9,067 bases of DNA from an uncultured Porphyromonadaceae bacterium (GCA_947166165.1 CAMVDK010000129.1:1-9067), one strand, 5' to 3'. Shown: positions 1 through 5,613, numbered from the stretch's first letter. The notes: a model not told the origin generated them from the sequence alone. Numbers and translations: made by a program.

Positions 1-54
1 CTCAGGACCTCCGGGTTATGAATCCGACGCTCTAACCAACTGAGCTATCCCGCC
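1..54 (-). tRNA. tRNA-Met (anticodon CAT), 3' part cut by window edge
   Basis: Read on the minus strand, the 5' end is GGCGGGA (acceptor arm), then TA, a D arm GCTC-AGTTGGTTA-GAGC, and an anticodon arm with loop TTCATAA, giving anticodon CAT with the expected T33. The variable region begins AGGTC; the T arm and 3' acceptor strand lie beyond position 1. The anticodon stem has one A-C mismatch next to the loop. The acceptor start differs from initiator tRNA and there is no GGG/CCC anticodon stem, so elongator Met is most likely. A CAT anticodon could also belong to the lysidine-modified Ile tRNA, which cannot be excluded without the missing half. A good promoter lies about 20 bp upstream. Confidence 0.9.
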
Positions 55-72
55 ATTTCCGATTTGCGAGTG

Positions 73-104
73 CAAAGGTACTGCCTTTTTTTGAACTGGC
101 CAAA
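73..104 (-). promoter_or_regulatory. Bacteroidota-type promoter for the tRNA
   Basis: On the minus strand a -7 box TACCTTTG (80 to 73) follows a -33 TTTG (104 to 101) with a 20-bp spacer, matching the Bacteroidota sigma-ABfr consensus (TTTG / TAnnTTTG). The tRNA 5' end is 18 bp beyond the -7 box, so a short leader would be trimmed by RNase P. Seen directly; function is inferred from the consensus. Confidence 0.75.
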
Positions 105-144
105 TTTTTGGCGATGTTTTTTCGCCGGGCGGTGTTTTTTGGGG

Positions 145-200
145 CGTTCGAGTGTTCGAGCATTCGAGTGTTCGAGCAATCGAACATTCGAGCGTTCGAA
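145..200. repeat. 8-bp tandem repeat cluster (core TTCGAG)
   Basis: Seven consecutive 8-bp units run through 145-200: CGTTCGAG, TGTTCGAG, CATTCGAG, TGTTCGAG, CAATCGAA, CATTCGAG, CGTTCGAA. Each contains the self-complementary core TCGA, so the array can fold on itself, and 191-204 is a perfect 14-bp palindrome (AGCGTTCGAACGCT). The array begins directly after the stop codon of the methionine sulfoxide reductase gene and lies between it and the tRNA promoter. It may act as a transcript end for the upstream gene, but no T tract follows on the minus strand. Translations of it give low-complexity peptides and are not real genes. Confidence 0.85.
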
Positions 201-204
201 CGCT

Positions 205-675
205 TTATTGGCGGGGCGGCTCGATGGCGGGGGCCACGATGGAGGCTATGGCCTCGAGGTGGCGGCGGTCGGTGTCGTCGAAGGTGGCCAGCTGGCGGCT
301 GTCGATGTCGAGCACCGCGAGCACGCGGCCGTCGCTGCCGCGAAGAGGCACCACAATCTCGGAGCGCGACTCGCTGCTGCACGCGATGTGGCCGGGAAAC
401 TGCTCCACGTCGGGCACCACGATGGTGCTGCCGCGCTCGAGCGCCGTGCCGCACACGCCGCGCCCGCGCTCGATGCGTGTGCACGCCACCGGGCCTTGAA
501 ACGGCCCCAGGCGCAGCTCGTCGCCACGCACAACATAGAATCCGGTCCACCAGAAGCCCAGGGTGGTGTGGATGGCGGCGGCCACGTTGGCCATCACCGA
601 CACCGGGTCGTCTTCGCCCTGCACGAGCGAGCGCACTTGCTCCACAAGGAGCGCATAGGTTTGTTCTTTTGTCAT
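205..675 (-). CDS. msrC: Free methionine-(R)-sulfoxide reductase (fRMsr, GAF-domain)
   Basis: A 156-residue single GAF-domain protein that should reduce free methionine-(R)-sulfoxide to methionine in the cytosol, with thioredoxin as electron donor. Family signatures are clear: WTGFYVV (43-49), LGPFQGPVACTRI (56-68), GRGVCGTA (71-78), VVPDVEQFPGHIACSSESRSEI (86-107, about) and the C-terminal VLDIDS (121-126). The three redox cysteines are Cys65, Cys75 and Cys99; their spacing of 10 and 24 equals that of Cys84/94/118 in the E. coli enzyme, so Cys99 is the predicted catalytic residue. Length is full for the family. The start has no SD, as usual in this phylum. It lies 37 bp downstream of the repeat-protein gene with no promoter visible between them, so co-transcription is likely. 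Confidence 0.93.
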   Translation of the reverse strand: MTKEQTYALLVEQVRSLVQGEDDPVSVMANVAAAIHTTLGFWWTGFYVVRGDELRLGPFQGPVACTRIERGRGVCGTALERGSTIVVPDVEQFPGHIACSSESRSEIVVPLRGSDGRVLAVLDIDSRQLATFDDTDRRHLEAIASIVAPAIEPPRQ

Positions 676-712
676 CGAATTTCGGAATAAGGGTTGGAAA
701 TCATGGTGGAGG

Positions 713-1177
713 TCACCTGATCATGAACAGCAGCACCGGGATGGGGATGGCGCCCGAGTAGGTGTAGAGCACATCGCTCGAGTAGGTGCTGCGGCCACGG
801 TACACATGGCCGCTGCTGATGGTGAGCACCACGTCGCTCGAGTAGGTGCTGCGGCCGTCGTACAGGTATCGGCCGTCCCAGGTGTAGATGATGTCGCTCG
901 AGTAGGTGCTCCGGCCGTTGTACAGGTACTTGCCGTCCCAGGTGCACAGGATGTCGCTCGAATAGGTGCTGCGGCCACGGTAGATGTGGCGGCCGTCCCA
1001 GGTGTAGAGGATGTCGCTCGAGTAGGTGCTGCGGCCACGGTAGATGTGGCGGCCGTCCCAGGAGTAGAGGATGTCGCTCGAGTAGGTGCTGCGGCCGCGG
1101 TACAGGTGCTGCGTGCCGCCGCCGGCTGCGTCGAGCAGCGAGAGAAGCAAGGCGAAAATCAGTAACAGTCGTTTCAT
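713..1177 (-). CDS. Small secreted protein of six 20-residue repeats
   Basis: A 154-residue protein of unknown function. Residues 1-20 form a basic-then-hydrophobic signal peptide (MKRLLLIFALLLSLLDAAGG), so export is likely. Residues 26-145 are six 20-residue repeats with consensus Y-x-G-R-S-T-Y-S-S-D-I/V-L-Y-T-W-D-G-x-x-I/L. The last repeat loses the WDG and runs into a hydrophobic tail, IPIPVLLFMIR. Repeats of this length with a Gly turn and alternating hydrophobics suggest short beta strands closing into a barrel, solenoid or 'beta-flower'-like fold; this is inference. The open frame extends upstream to 1303, but the Met at 1177 is chosen because it alone starts a signal peptide. One cysteine (in repeat 3) breaks the pattern. 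It sits 144 bp downstream of the OmpA-like gene and just upstream of msrC. Confidence 0.82.
   Translation of the reverse strand: MKRLLLIFALLLSLLDAAGGGTQHLYRGRSTYSSDILYSWDGRHIYRGRSTYSSDILYTWDGRHIYRGRSTYSSDILCTWDGKYLYNGRSTYSSDIIYTWDGRYLYDGRSTYSSDVVLTISSGHVYRGRSTYSSDVLYTYSGAIPIPVLLFMIR
777..1098 (-). repeat. 60-bp tandem repeats inside the secreted-protein gene
   Basis: A 60-bp unit recurs six times with exact register, each marked by AGTAGGTGCT (plus strand; AATAGGTGCT once) at 781, 841, 901, 961, 1021 and 1081. The copies at 961-1020 and 1021-1080 differ at only 2 of 60 positions, and the segment coding for GRSTYSSD is almost unchanged at synonymous sites in all six copies. The ends are more diverged: the copy at 781 codes for SSGHV and the one at 1081 passes into the N-terminal region. 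This fits recent expansion or gene conversion from a shared unit. Confidence 0.93.
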
Positions 1178-1228
1178 GGGAGAATGAAGGATGATGAGTG
1201 TGATAGATATTTGAAAAAGGGCAAGAGC

Positions 1229-1273
1229 AAGAACCAAGCGTGTCGACGCTTGTGCGCCTGGCGCTTGGTTCTT
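1229..1273 (-). terminator. 12-bp hairpin between OmpA-like gene and repeat-protein gene
   Basis: AAGAACCAAGCG (1229-1240) is perfectly complementary to 1262-1273, with a 21-nt loop that itself can form alternative short stems (for example AAGCG/CGCTT). On the minus strand the structure starts 48 bp after the lipoprotein stop and is followed by a loosely T-rich run ending in CTTTTT. It could be a terminator or attenuator after the lipoprotein gene, or a leader structure of the repeat-protein gene, since no TAnnTTTG box is seen between the two genes. Confidence 0.55.
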
Positions 1274-1321
1274 ACTGTTGTGAGTGTGTCGATGTTGCAG
1301 CACCGGTGGGGCTGCTCACGG

Positions 1322-2008
1322 TCACTGCAGGGTGCCGTTCTCAGCGGCCTGGATCATGTCCTCGTTGGCGCTGATGTAGATTTCCACGCGGCGGTTCTGT
1401 GCGCGGCCTTCGGGAGTGTCGTTGCTGGCCACGGGGAACTGGTAGTCGTAGCCGTCGCTCACCATGCGCGAGCTGGCAATGCCCGAGTTCATCAGGTAGT
1501 TGAGCACCGAGTTGGCGCGGGCCTTCGACAGGCGCTGGTTCACCTCAAGCGAGCCGGTGTTGTCGGTGTGGCCGTAAATCTGCACGTTGGTCTGCGGGTT
1601 GTTCTGCAGCGAGGCAGCGAACTTGGTCAGGGCGTTCTTGGCGTTCTGGTTCAGGTCGCTCTTGTTGGTGGCGAACAGGATGCCGCCGTCGAAGGTGACC
1701 TTGATGGCCTTCAGGTTGTTGGAGTCGGTGATGGTGTCGACCTGCGCACCGCTGATTTGGGCCAGCTCTTTGGCCTGCTTGTCCATCTTCTTGCCGATGA
1801 GCACGCCAGCCGTGCCGCCCACCACGGTGCCGATAGCGGCGCCGATGGCGGCTCCCTTGCCCTTGCCGAAGATGGCGCCCAGACCGGCACCCACGGCGGC
1901 TCCGCCGCCAGCTCCGAAGATGGCTCCCTTCTGCGTGTTGTTCATACCACAGCTGCCGATTCCAAGAATCATCGCAGCACTCAAGACTAAGCAAAGTAAC
2001 TTTTTCAT
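1322..2008 (-). CDS. OmpA-family peptidoglycan-binding lipoprotein with Gly-zipper
   Basis: A 228-residue lipoprotein expected to sit in the outer membrane and bind peptidoglycan. Residues 1-19 are a signal peptide ending in lipobox IGSC, so Cys20 would be lipidated. Residues 28-73 are a glycine-rich segment (GAGGGAAVGAGLGAIFGKGK..., then GTVVGGTAGVLIG) like Gly-zipper OmpA modules, which may insert in the membrane or oligomerise. Residues 104-215 are an OmpA C-terminal domain with GHTDNTGS (146-153), NQRLSKARA (157-165) and NRRVEI (205-210). Asp149 and Arg164 have the 15-residue spacing of the diaminopimelate-binding pair known in OmpA. The domain order is that of E. coli YiaD. The start at 2008 gives a clean signal peptide and lies about 50 bp from its own promoter. 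Confidence 0.92.
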   Translation of the reverse strand: MKKLLCLVLSAAMILGIGSCGMNNTQKGAIFGAGGGAAVGAGLGAIFGKGKGAAIGAAIGTVVGGTAGVLIGKKMDKQAKELAQISGAQVDTITDSNNLKAIKVTFDGGILFATNKSDLNQNAKNALTKFAASLQNNPQTNVQIYGHTDNTGSLEVNQRLSKARANSVLNYLMNSGIASSRMVSDGYDYQFPVASNDTPEGRAQNRRVEIYISANEDMIQAAENGTLQ

Positions 2009-2058
2009 AAATGATGATTTGTTATTGAGTTAGTAATTTGATTCAGTCGTTTAGACTG

Positions 2059-2091
2059 CAAAATTACTGAAAAATTTAACGTGCCGGCAAA
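2059..2091 (-). promoter_or_regulatory. Promoter of the OmpA-family lipoprotein gene
   Basis: On the minus strand a -7 box TAATTTTG (2066 to 2059) follows TTTG (2091 to 2088) with a 21-bp spacer. The untranslated leader to the start codon at 2008 would be about 45 nt. The region is markedly AT-rich compared with flanking genes. Consensus match only. Confidence 0.65.
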
Positions 2092-2169
2092 AAACGCCAG
2101 AAAAATATACTAAACGTCCTATTTCAGCGACCGATAGCGGCAGTCTCGGCGATTTGCGATTTCAATTTG

Positions 2170-4185
2170 CTATCGCTTGTTGGTGATGGGCCGCCAGGCT
2201 TTCTCTTTGATTTCGCCGTCGCGGTAGGCACGCAGCAGCAGCTTGAGGTCGGCAATCTGCTGGCGCAGCTCCTCGCCCTTGTCGGTGTCCTTGACCAGCA
2301 TGCGGTGGTCGGCCATCTCGACGAGCTGGTAGGTGGACACGATGTCCTGCCCCTCCTCGATGGCCTTGGTGATGGAGGTGAACGGCTCGTGCTGCACGAG
2401 CTGGAAGCCGCGCGAGTGATACACCAGCGTGTAGCCGGCGATGCCCGTTTCGGGCTGGTAGGCCTTGCTGAAGCCGCCGTCAATCACCATGAGCTTGCCG
2501 CCGGCCTTGACGGGGTTCTCGCCCTTGATGGTCTTGACGGGCACGTGGCCGTTGATGATGTGGCGGAACTTGCCCGTCACGCCAAACTCGTCGAGGATAC
2601 GGTCGCACACCTCGGGGTCGTCGCGCATGGCGTAGTAGTAGCCCTTTTTCTCCTTCCAGGCCTCCTTGTCGGCGATGAAGTAGCGCTCGAAGGTGGTCAT
2701 CTTGTCCTTGTCGAAGGCGGGCGAGTCCTTGCCGCACCACAAGTACCAGATGTAGTCGATGGCAAACTCGTGCTGCTCGGGTGTCTCGGCGCCGAAGTAG
2801 GCCTCGCGTATCAGCTCGCCGGCGCGCTTGAGCAGCGCCTTGCCGTGGTAGTACTTGCCCTGTATTTTCACGTCCTTGAGCGTGCCGTCGGCGTTGAGCG
2901 GAATCGAGGCGTGGTAGAGCAGGTTGCCGTTGGTCACGCTGTAGATGCAGCCGTTGCGGAACATGCACAGGATGTGGCGGCGCAGCTTCTCGCTGCCGGT
3001 GAAGGCCTCGTGCAGGTGGTCGACCACGGCCTGCTCGCCCGGGGTGAGGGCATAGGGGTCGGCGGGGTTCACCGTGGGCAGGTCCACATCGAGCAGGTCG
3101 TAGGTGGTGCCGTTGTCGAGGGTGATGGTGCCGTGCTCGAAGTCGATCTGGTGCAGCTGCCGGCGGTCGTCCATGTCGAAGTCGGGCCGGCGCGCAATGG
3201 TGGCGGCCTCGAGCTTGAGCTGGATGATGGTGATGGCCTTGTGCATCTGCGCCAGCAGCTGGTTGTCCTGCAGGTCGTCGGTGCGGCCCTCGATCACTTT
3301 GGGCTTGAAGGCGGAGCAGTCGCCGGTGTAGGTGGCCATGGCAAAGGTGGCCAGCGGCAGCAGGTTGATGCCGTAGCTGTTCTCAATCACGTGCTGGTTG
3401 CCGTAGCGCAGTGCCACGCGCAGCACGTTGGCAATTGAGCAGTCGTTGCCCGCCGCAGCGCCCATCCACAGGATGTCGTGGTTGCCCCACTGGATGTCGA
3501 AGTTGTGGTAGTTGCACAAGATGTCCATGATTTTGTCGGGGCTGGGTCCACGGTCGAACACGTCGCCCAGAATGTGGAGCACGTCGATGGTGAGCTGCTG
3601 GATGAGGTTGCACATGGCGATGATGAAGGCGTCGGCCCGGCCGGTGTCGATGATCGAGTGCACGATGCCGTCGACGTAGGCCTGCTTGTTGGGGTCGGTG
3701 CTGCGCTCGTGGAGCAGCTCCTGGATGATGTAGGAGAAGTCGTCGGGCAGTGCCTTGTGCACCTTGGAGCGTGTGTATTTCGACGACACGTTGCGGCACA
3801 CGCGCACCAGGCGGTTGATCGTGATGAAGTAGCGGTCGTTGAGTTCCTCTTCGTCGTTGAACTTGGCTTTCATCAGCTCAAGCTTCTCCTTGGGGTAGTA
3901 GATGAGCGTGCACAGTTCCTTGATTTCGCGTATGCTGAGCGTTTCGTTGAAGATTTCGTTCACCTTGCGCTTGATGGTGCCCGAGGCGTTGCGCAGCACG
4001 TGCTGGAAGGCCTCATACTCGCCGTGGAGGTCGGCTAGAAAGTGCTCTGTGCCCTTGGGCAGGTTGAGGATGGCTTCGAGGTTGATGATTTCGGTGGTTG
4101 CCGTGGCCACATTGGGGAAGTTGCGCGACAGCAGGTTCAGGTAGCGCAGCTCATTGTCGGTGTAGCGATGTTTTTTCTTTTCCAT
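2170..4185 (-). CDS. fbp: Class III fructose-1,6-bisphosphatase
   Basis: A 671-residue enzyme that hydrolyses fructose 1,6-bisphosphate to fructose 6-phosphate and phosphate, the committed step of gluconeogenesis, in the cytosol. The length matches the Bacillus subtilis-type Fbp (about 670 residues). Metallophosphoesterase motifs are visible: DLHGEYEAF (52-60), GDVFDRGPSPDKIMD (207-221), GNHDILWMGAAAGN (234-247) and GHVPVK (546-551), the Asp/His/Asn residues of which would hold the metal ions. Other family blocks are YHASIPLN (424-431) and VIDGGFSKAYQ (567-577). A large insertion between the GNHD and GHVPVK blocks (about 250-540) is normal for class III. The start MEKKKHRYTDNELRYLNLLS fits the family and has no SD. 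Its upstream region carries three tandem promoter-like units. No clear terminator follows; the lipoprotein promoter begins 79 bp downstream. Confidence 0.96.
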   Translation of the reverse strand: MEKKKHRYTDNELRYLNLLSRNFPNVATATTEIINLEAILNLPKGTEHFLADLHGEYEAFQHVLRNASGTIKRKVNEIFNETLSIREIKELCTLIYYPKEKLELMKAKFNDEEELNDRYFITINRLVRVCRNVSSKYTRSKVHKALPDDFSYIIQELLHERSTDPNKQAYVDGIVHSIIDTGRADAFIIAMCNLIQQLTIDVLHILGDVFDRGPSPDKIMDILCNYHNFDIQWGNHDILWMGAAAGNDCSIANVLRVALRYGNQHVIENSYGINLLPLATFAMATYTGDCSAFKPKVIEGRTDDLQDNQLLAQMHKAITIIQLKLEAATIARRPDFDMDDRRQLHQIDFEHGTITLDNGTTYDLLDVDLPTVNPADPYALTPGEQAVVDHLHEAFTGSEKLRRHILCMFRNGCIYSVTNGNLLYHASIPLNADGTLKDVKIQGKYYHGKALLKRAGELIREAYFGAETPEQHEFAIDYIWYLWCGKDSPAFDKDKMTTFERYFIADKEAWKEKKGYYYAMRDDPEVCDRILDEFGVTGKFRHIINGHVPVKTIKGENPVKAGGKLMVIDGGFSKAYQPETGIAGYTLVYHSRGFQLVQHEPFTSITKAIEEGQDIVSTYQLVEMADHRMLVKDTDKGEELRQQIADLKLLLRAYRDGEIKEKAWRPITNKR

Positions 4186-4220
4186 GATCGGGTAGTGAAG
4201 GTTGATGGGTTAAGTCGGGG

Positions 4221-4252
4221 CAAAATTAGTGCAAGTTGAGCGAAAAAGCAAA
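4221..4252 (-). promoter_or_regulatory. fbp-proximal promoter (unit 1)
   Basis: On the minus strand TAATTTTG (4228 to 4221) follows TTTG (4252 to 4249) with a 20-bp spacer. It lies 36 bp upstream of the fbp start and is the most likely promoter. The -33 element lies within the dyad of unit 1, so a dimeric regulator bound there would compete with RNA polymerase; that is inference. Confidence 0.65.
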
Positions 4253-4300
4253 GCTTGCTTTGATTTTTCCGAAACGCCGCCTAATTTCGCGATTTCAGCG

Positions 4301-4330
4301 CAAAATTAGTGCAAACCGAGCGCAAAACAA
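4301..4330 (-). promoter_or_regulatory. Second promoter-like element upstream of fbp (unit 2)
   Basis: TAATTTTG (4308 to 4301) follows TTG (4330 to 4328) with a 19-bp spacer on the minus strand. The 8-bp inverted repeat at 4329-4346 touches the -33 element and is flanked by T runs on both strands, so it could also act as a bidirectional terminator. Confidence 0.45.
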
Positions 4331-4383
4331 GCAAGCTCGCTTGCTTTTTTGCCGAGGTGCCGCCTAATTTCGCCATTTTGGGG

Positions 4384-4415
4384 CAAAATTAGTGCAAGTT
4401 GAGCGAAAAAGCAAA
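4384..4415 (-). promoter_or_regulatory. Third promoter-like element upstream of fbp (unit 3)
   Basis: Identical in sequence to unit 1 over 50 bp: TAATTTTG (4391 to 4384) with TTTG (4415 to 4412) and a 20-bp spacer on the minus strand. A transcript from here would cross units 2 and 1 before reaching fbp, with a leader of about 190 nt. Confidence 0.45.
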
Positions 4416-4433
4416 GCTTGCTTTGATTTTTCC

Positions 4434-4667
4434 CGAGGTGGGGCTGATTTTGCAGATGTTTTTGGGCAGTAGGGTCGTGGCTCCACCCCCGGTTGCGGTG
4501 TCGGGGTGGAGCGCCCTTTGGGCGGAAATCTATCAAATCAATTCAAAATCTTTCAATATTAATTTTAATCCTACTGTTAGCTTTTGGAAAGATTTGTAAG
4601 ATTTCCACGCGCAGCGTGCCTATTTTGCGTGCGCGGCGTGCCCAATTCTGGTGCCTAGAGGGGGGCG
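4434..4667. other. Non-coding stretch with hairpins between Dabb gene and fbp repeats
   Basis: No credible gene is seen. It holds a perfect 10-bp stem GCTCCACCCC (4480-4489) with 4503-4512 and a 13-nt loop, directly followed by CGCCC-TTT-GGGCG (4512-4524). Then comes an AT-rich block (about 4530-4600) and a pair of near-identical 12-mers 22 bp apart, GCGCAGCGTGCC (4609-4620) and GCGCGGCGTGCC (4631-4642). The first overlaps a small hairpin CACGC-GCA-GCGTG (4606-4618). The GC-rich end lies just downstream of the Dabb gene on the minus strand and may end its transcript. Short open frames here have no family resemblance. Confidence 0.6.
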
Positions 4668-4964
4668 TCAGTCGGCGGTGTAGTCCACGCAGGCTCGGTC
4701 GGCCTTGTGGCCGGCCAGCAATGCTGCAGCGGCCACATGGGCCGGGTGGGCGGCGTAGGTGGCCACGTCGGCCAGGGTGGGCACCACGGCGGTGAGCACC
4801 ACGTCCCACTGCTCATTGGGATTCTCGTTGATGCCCACTTCGATGCTTTGCAGCACGTCGATTTGGCCGGGCAGGGCCTCGAGGGCGGCTTTGAACCGCT
4901 GCGCCACGGCCAGGCGCTCGGCGGTGCTGCCCGTCAGACGGAAGGTGACAATATGCTTGACCAT
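4668..4964 (-). CDS. Dabb-domain (stress-responsive A/B barrel) protein
   Basis: A 98-residue protein consisting of one Dabb (dimeric alpha/beta barrel) domain. Family features are the opening VKHIVTFRL (2-10) with His4, an alpha helix rich in Ala/Arg (15-31), LPGQIDVLQSIEVGINENP (31-49) corresponding to the PGI...vG.N segment, WDVVLTAV (53-60), and YAAHPAH (70-76) followed by the terminal DRACVDY (89-95). Such proteins are small cytosolic homodimers; the substrate and role are unknown for most members and cannot be told here. It stands alone between the rplI terminator and the fbp regulatory region. No TAnnTTTG box is found in the 44 bp before the terminator stem, so it may be served by read-through from the ribosomal operon. 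Confidence 0.88.
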   Translation of the reverse strand: MVKHIVTFRLTGSTAERLAVAQRFKAALEALPGQIDVLQSIEVGINENPNEQWDVVLTAVVPTLADVATYAAHPAHVAAAALLAGHKADRACVDYTAD

Positions 4965-5008
4965 TGCAGGATTATGAGTTTATGGGGTTGTCGCTTTAAG
5001 TCGAAAAC

Positions 5009-5040
5009 AAATGCCGGGAAGCGCGTTGCCCCCGGCATTT
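5009..5040 (-). terminator. Intrinsic terminator of the rpsF-rpsR-rplI operon
   Basis: A perfect 10-bp stem, AAATGCCGGG (5009-5018) with CCCGGCATTT (5031-5040), encloses a 12-nt loop. On the minus strand it starts 27 bp after the rplI stop and runs into TTTGTTTTC, a good T-rich tail. The A-run on the other side could let it work in both directions. Confidence 0.85.
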
Positions 5041-5067
5041 TATTGTAGTTGGGTGTGTAATCGTCGA

Positions 5068-5604
5068 TTACTCGGCGGCGGGAGCCTCCTCCTGCTCGGG
5101 AGCCTCGGCCACGGGGGCCTCGACAGCGGCGGGAGCCTCTTCGGGCTGCTCGGCCACGGGAGCGTCGGAAATCACCTTGAAGGGGATCTCGACGGCCACT
5201 TCCTTGTGCAGGCGCACGGTGGCCACATAGTCGCCAACCTGCTTCACGGTGTCCTTGATGTAGATGATCTTGCGGTCCACCTTGTGTCCCAGCTCGAGCA
5301 GCGCCTCGGCAATCTGGATGTTGCTCACCGAGCCGTAGATGGTGCCGGTTTCGCTCACCTTGGCGGGGATGGTGAGGCTGATGCCCTGCAGCGTGGCGGC
5401 CGAAGCCTCGGCGTCGGCCTTGATTTTGGCCAACTTGTGGGCGCGCTGACGCAGGTTCTCGGCCAGCACCTTCAGTGCCGACGGGGTGGCCAGGATGGCC
5501 TTGCCCTGCGGGATGAGGTAGTTGCGGCCGTAGCCGTTCTTCACTTCGACAACGTCGTCCTTGTATCCAAGGTTGGCAACGTCTTCTTTCAATATAATCT
5601 TCAT
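5068..5604 (-). CDS. rplI: 50S ribosomal protein bL9 with acidic C-terminal tail
   Basis: A 178-residue bL9, which binds 23S rRNA near the L1 stalk and helps keep reading frame. The N-terminal domain is canonical: MKIILKEDVANLGYKDDVVEVKNGYGRNYLIPQG (1-34, about) with the GYGRNYLIP motif (24-32), then a long connecting helix (about 41-73) and a C-terminal domain (about 75-146). Residues 147-178 are an extra, low-complexity tail built from Ala, Pro, Glu and Val with no basic residue; typical bL9 ends near 148-150. The gene is third in the rpsF operon, 35 bp after rpsR. A GAGGA sequence (5618 to 5614) precedes the ATG by 9 nt, which is uncommon in this phylum. Confidence 0.97.
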   Translation of the reverse strand: MKIILKEDVANLGYKDDVVEVKNGYGRNYLIPQGKAILATPSALKVLAENLRQRAHKLAKIKADAEASAATLQGISLTIPAKVSETGTIYGSVSNIQIAEALLELGHKVDRKIIYIKDTVKQVGDYVATVRLHKEVAVEIPFKVISDAPVAEQPEEAPAAVEAPVAEAPEQEEAPAAE

Positions 5605-5613
5605 ATCGTTAAT

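Larger units (their letters stand above)
4221..4433 (-). repeat. Three tandem 80-83 bp promoter-like units upstream of fbp
   Basis: Units begin at 4221, 4301 and 4384 (plus strand), each with CAAAATTAGTGCAA. The first 50 bp of units 1 and 3 (4221-4270 and 4384-4433) are identical; unit 2 is diverged but shares the downstream block GCCGCCTAATTTCGC with unit 1. On the minus strand each starts with a -7 box TAATTTTG and carries a dyad over the -33 area: in units 1 and 3, AAAGCA-5 nt-TGCTTT (4245-4261, 4408-4424); in unit 2, AAGCAAGC-TC-GCTTGCTT (4329-4346). The dyad is kept although its sequence changes, which argues that the symmetry matters. Confidence 0.85.

Noticed and set aside
64..204. Coding sequence through the 8-bp repeats next to the tRNA
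   Set aside because: Frames on both strands give only low-complexity Ser/Asn/Arg/Phe strings from the TTCGAG units, and the region holds the tRNA promoter.
777..1098. CRISPR-like array (regular 60-bp repeats)
   Set aside because: The whole 60-bp unit repeats without unique spacers, and it is an in-frame protein repeat under a signal peptide.
1178..1303. Upstream extension of the repeat-protein gene to a Met at 1303
   Set aside because: The added 42 residues would bury the signal peptide and cross a strong hairpin; the Met at 1177 begins a standard signal peptide.
1184..1990. Plus-strand open frame opposite the OmpA-like gene
   Set aside because: The minus-strand frame has a lipobox, Gly-zipper and complete OmpA domain; the plus-strand one has nothing recognisable.
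2167..3438. Long open frame on the plus strand opposite fbp (423 codons)
   Set aside because: Antisense shadow of fbp, low complexity (Val, Leu, Gly, His), no domain signature.
4306..4536. Small minus-strand open frame (76 codons) upstream of fbp
   Set aside because: It runs through the tandem promoter units and hairpins; the sequence is explained by those repeats and no start context or family similarity supports a gene.
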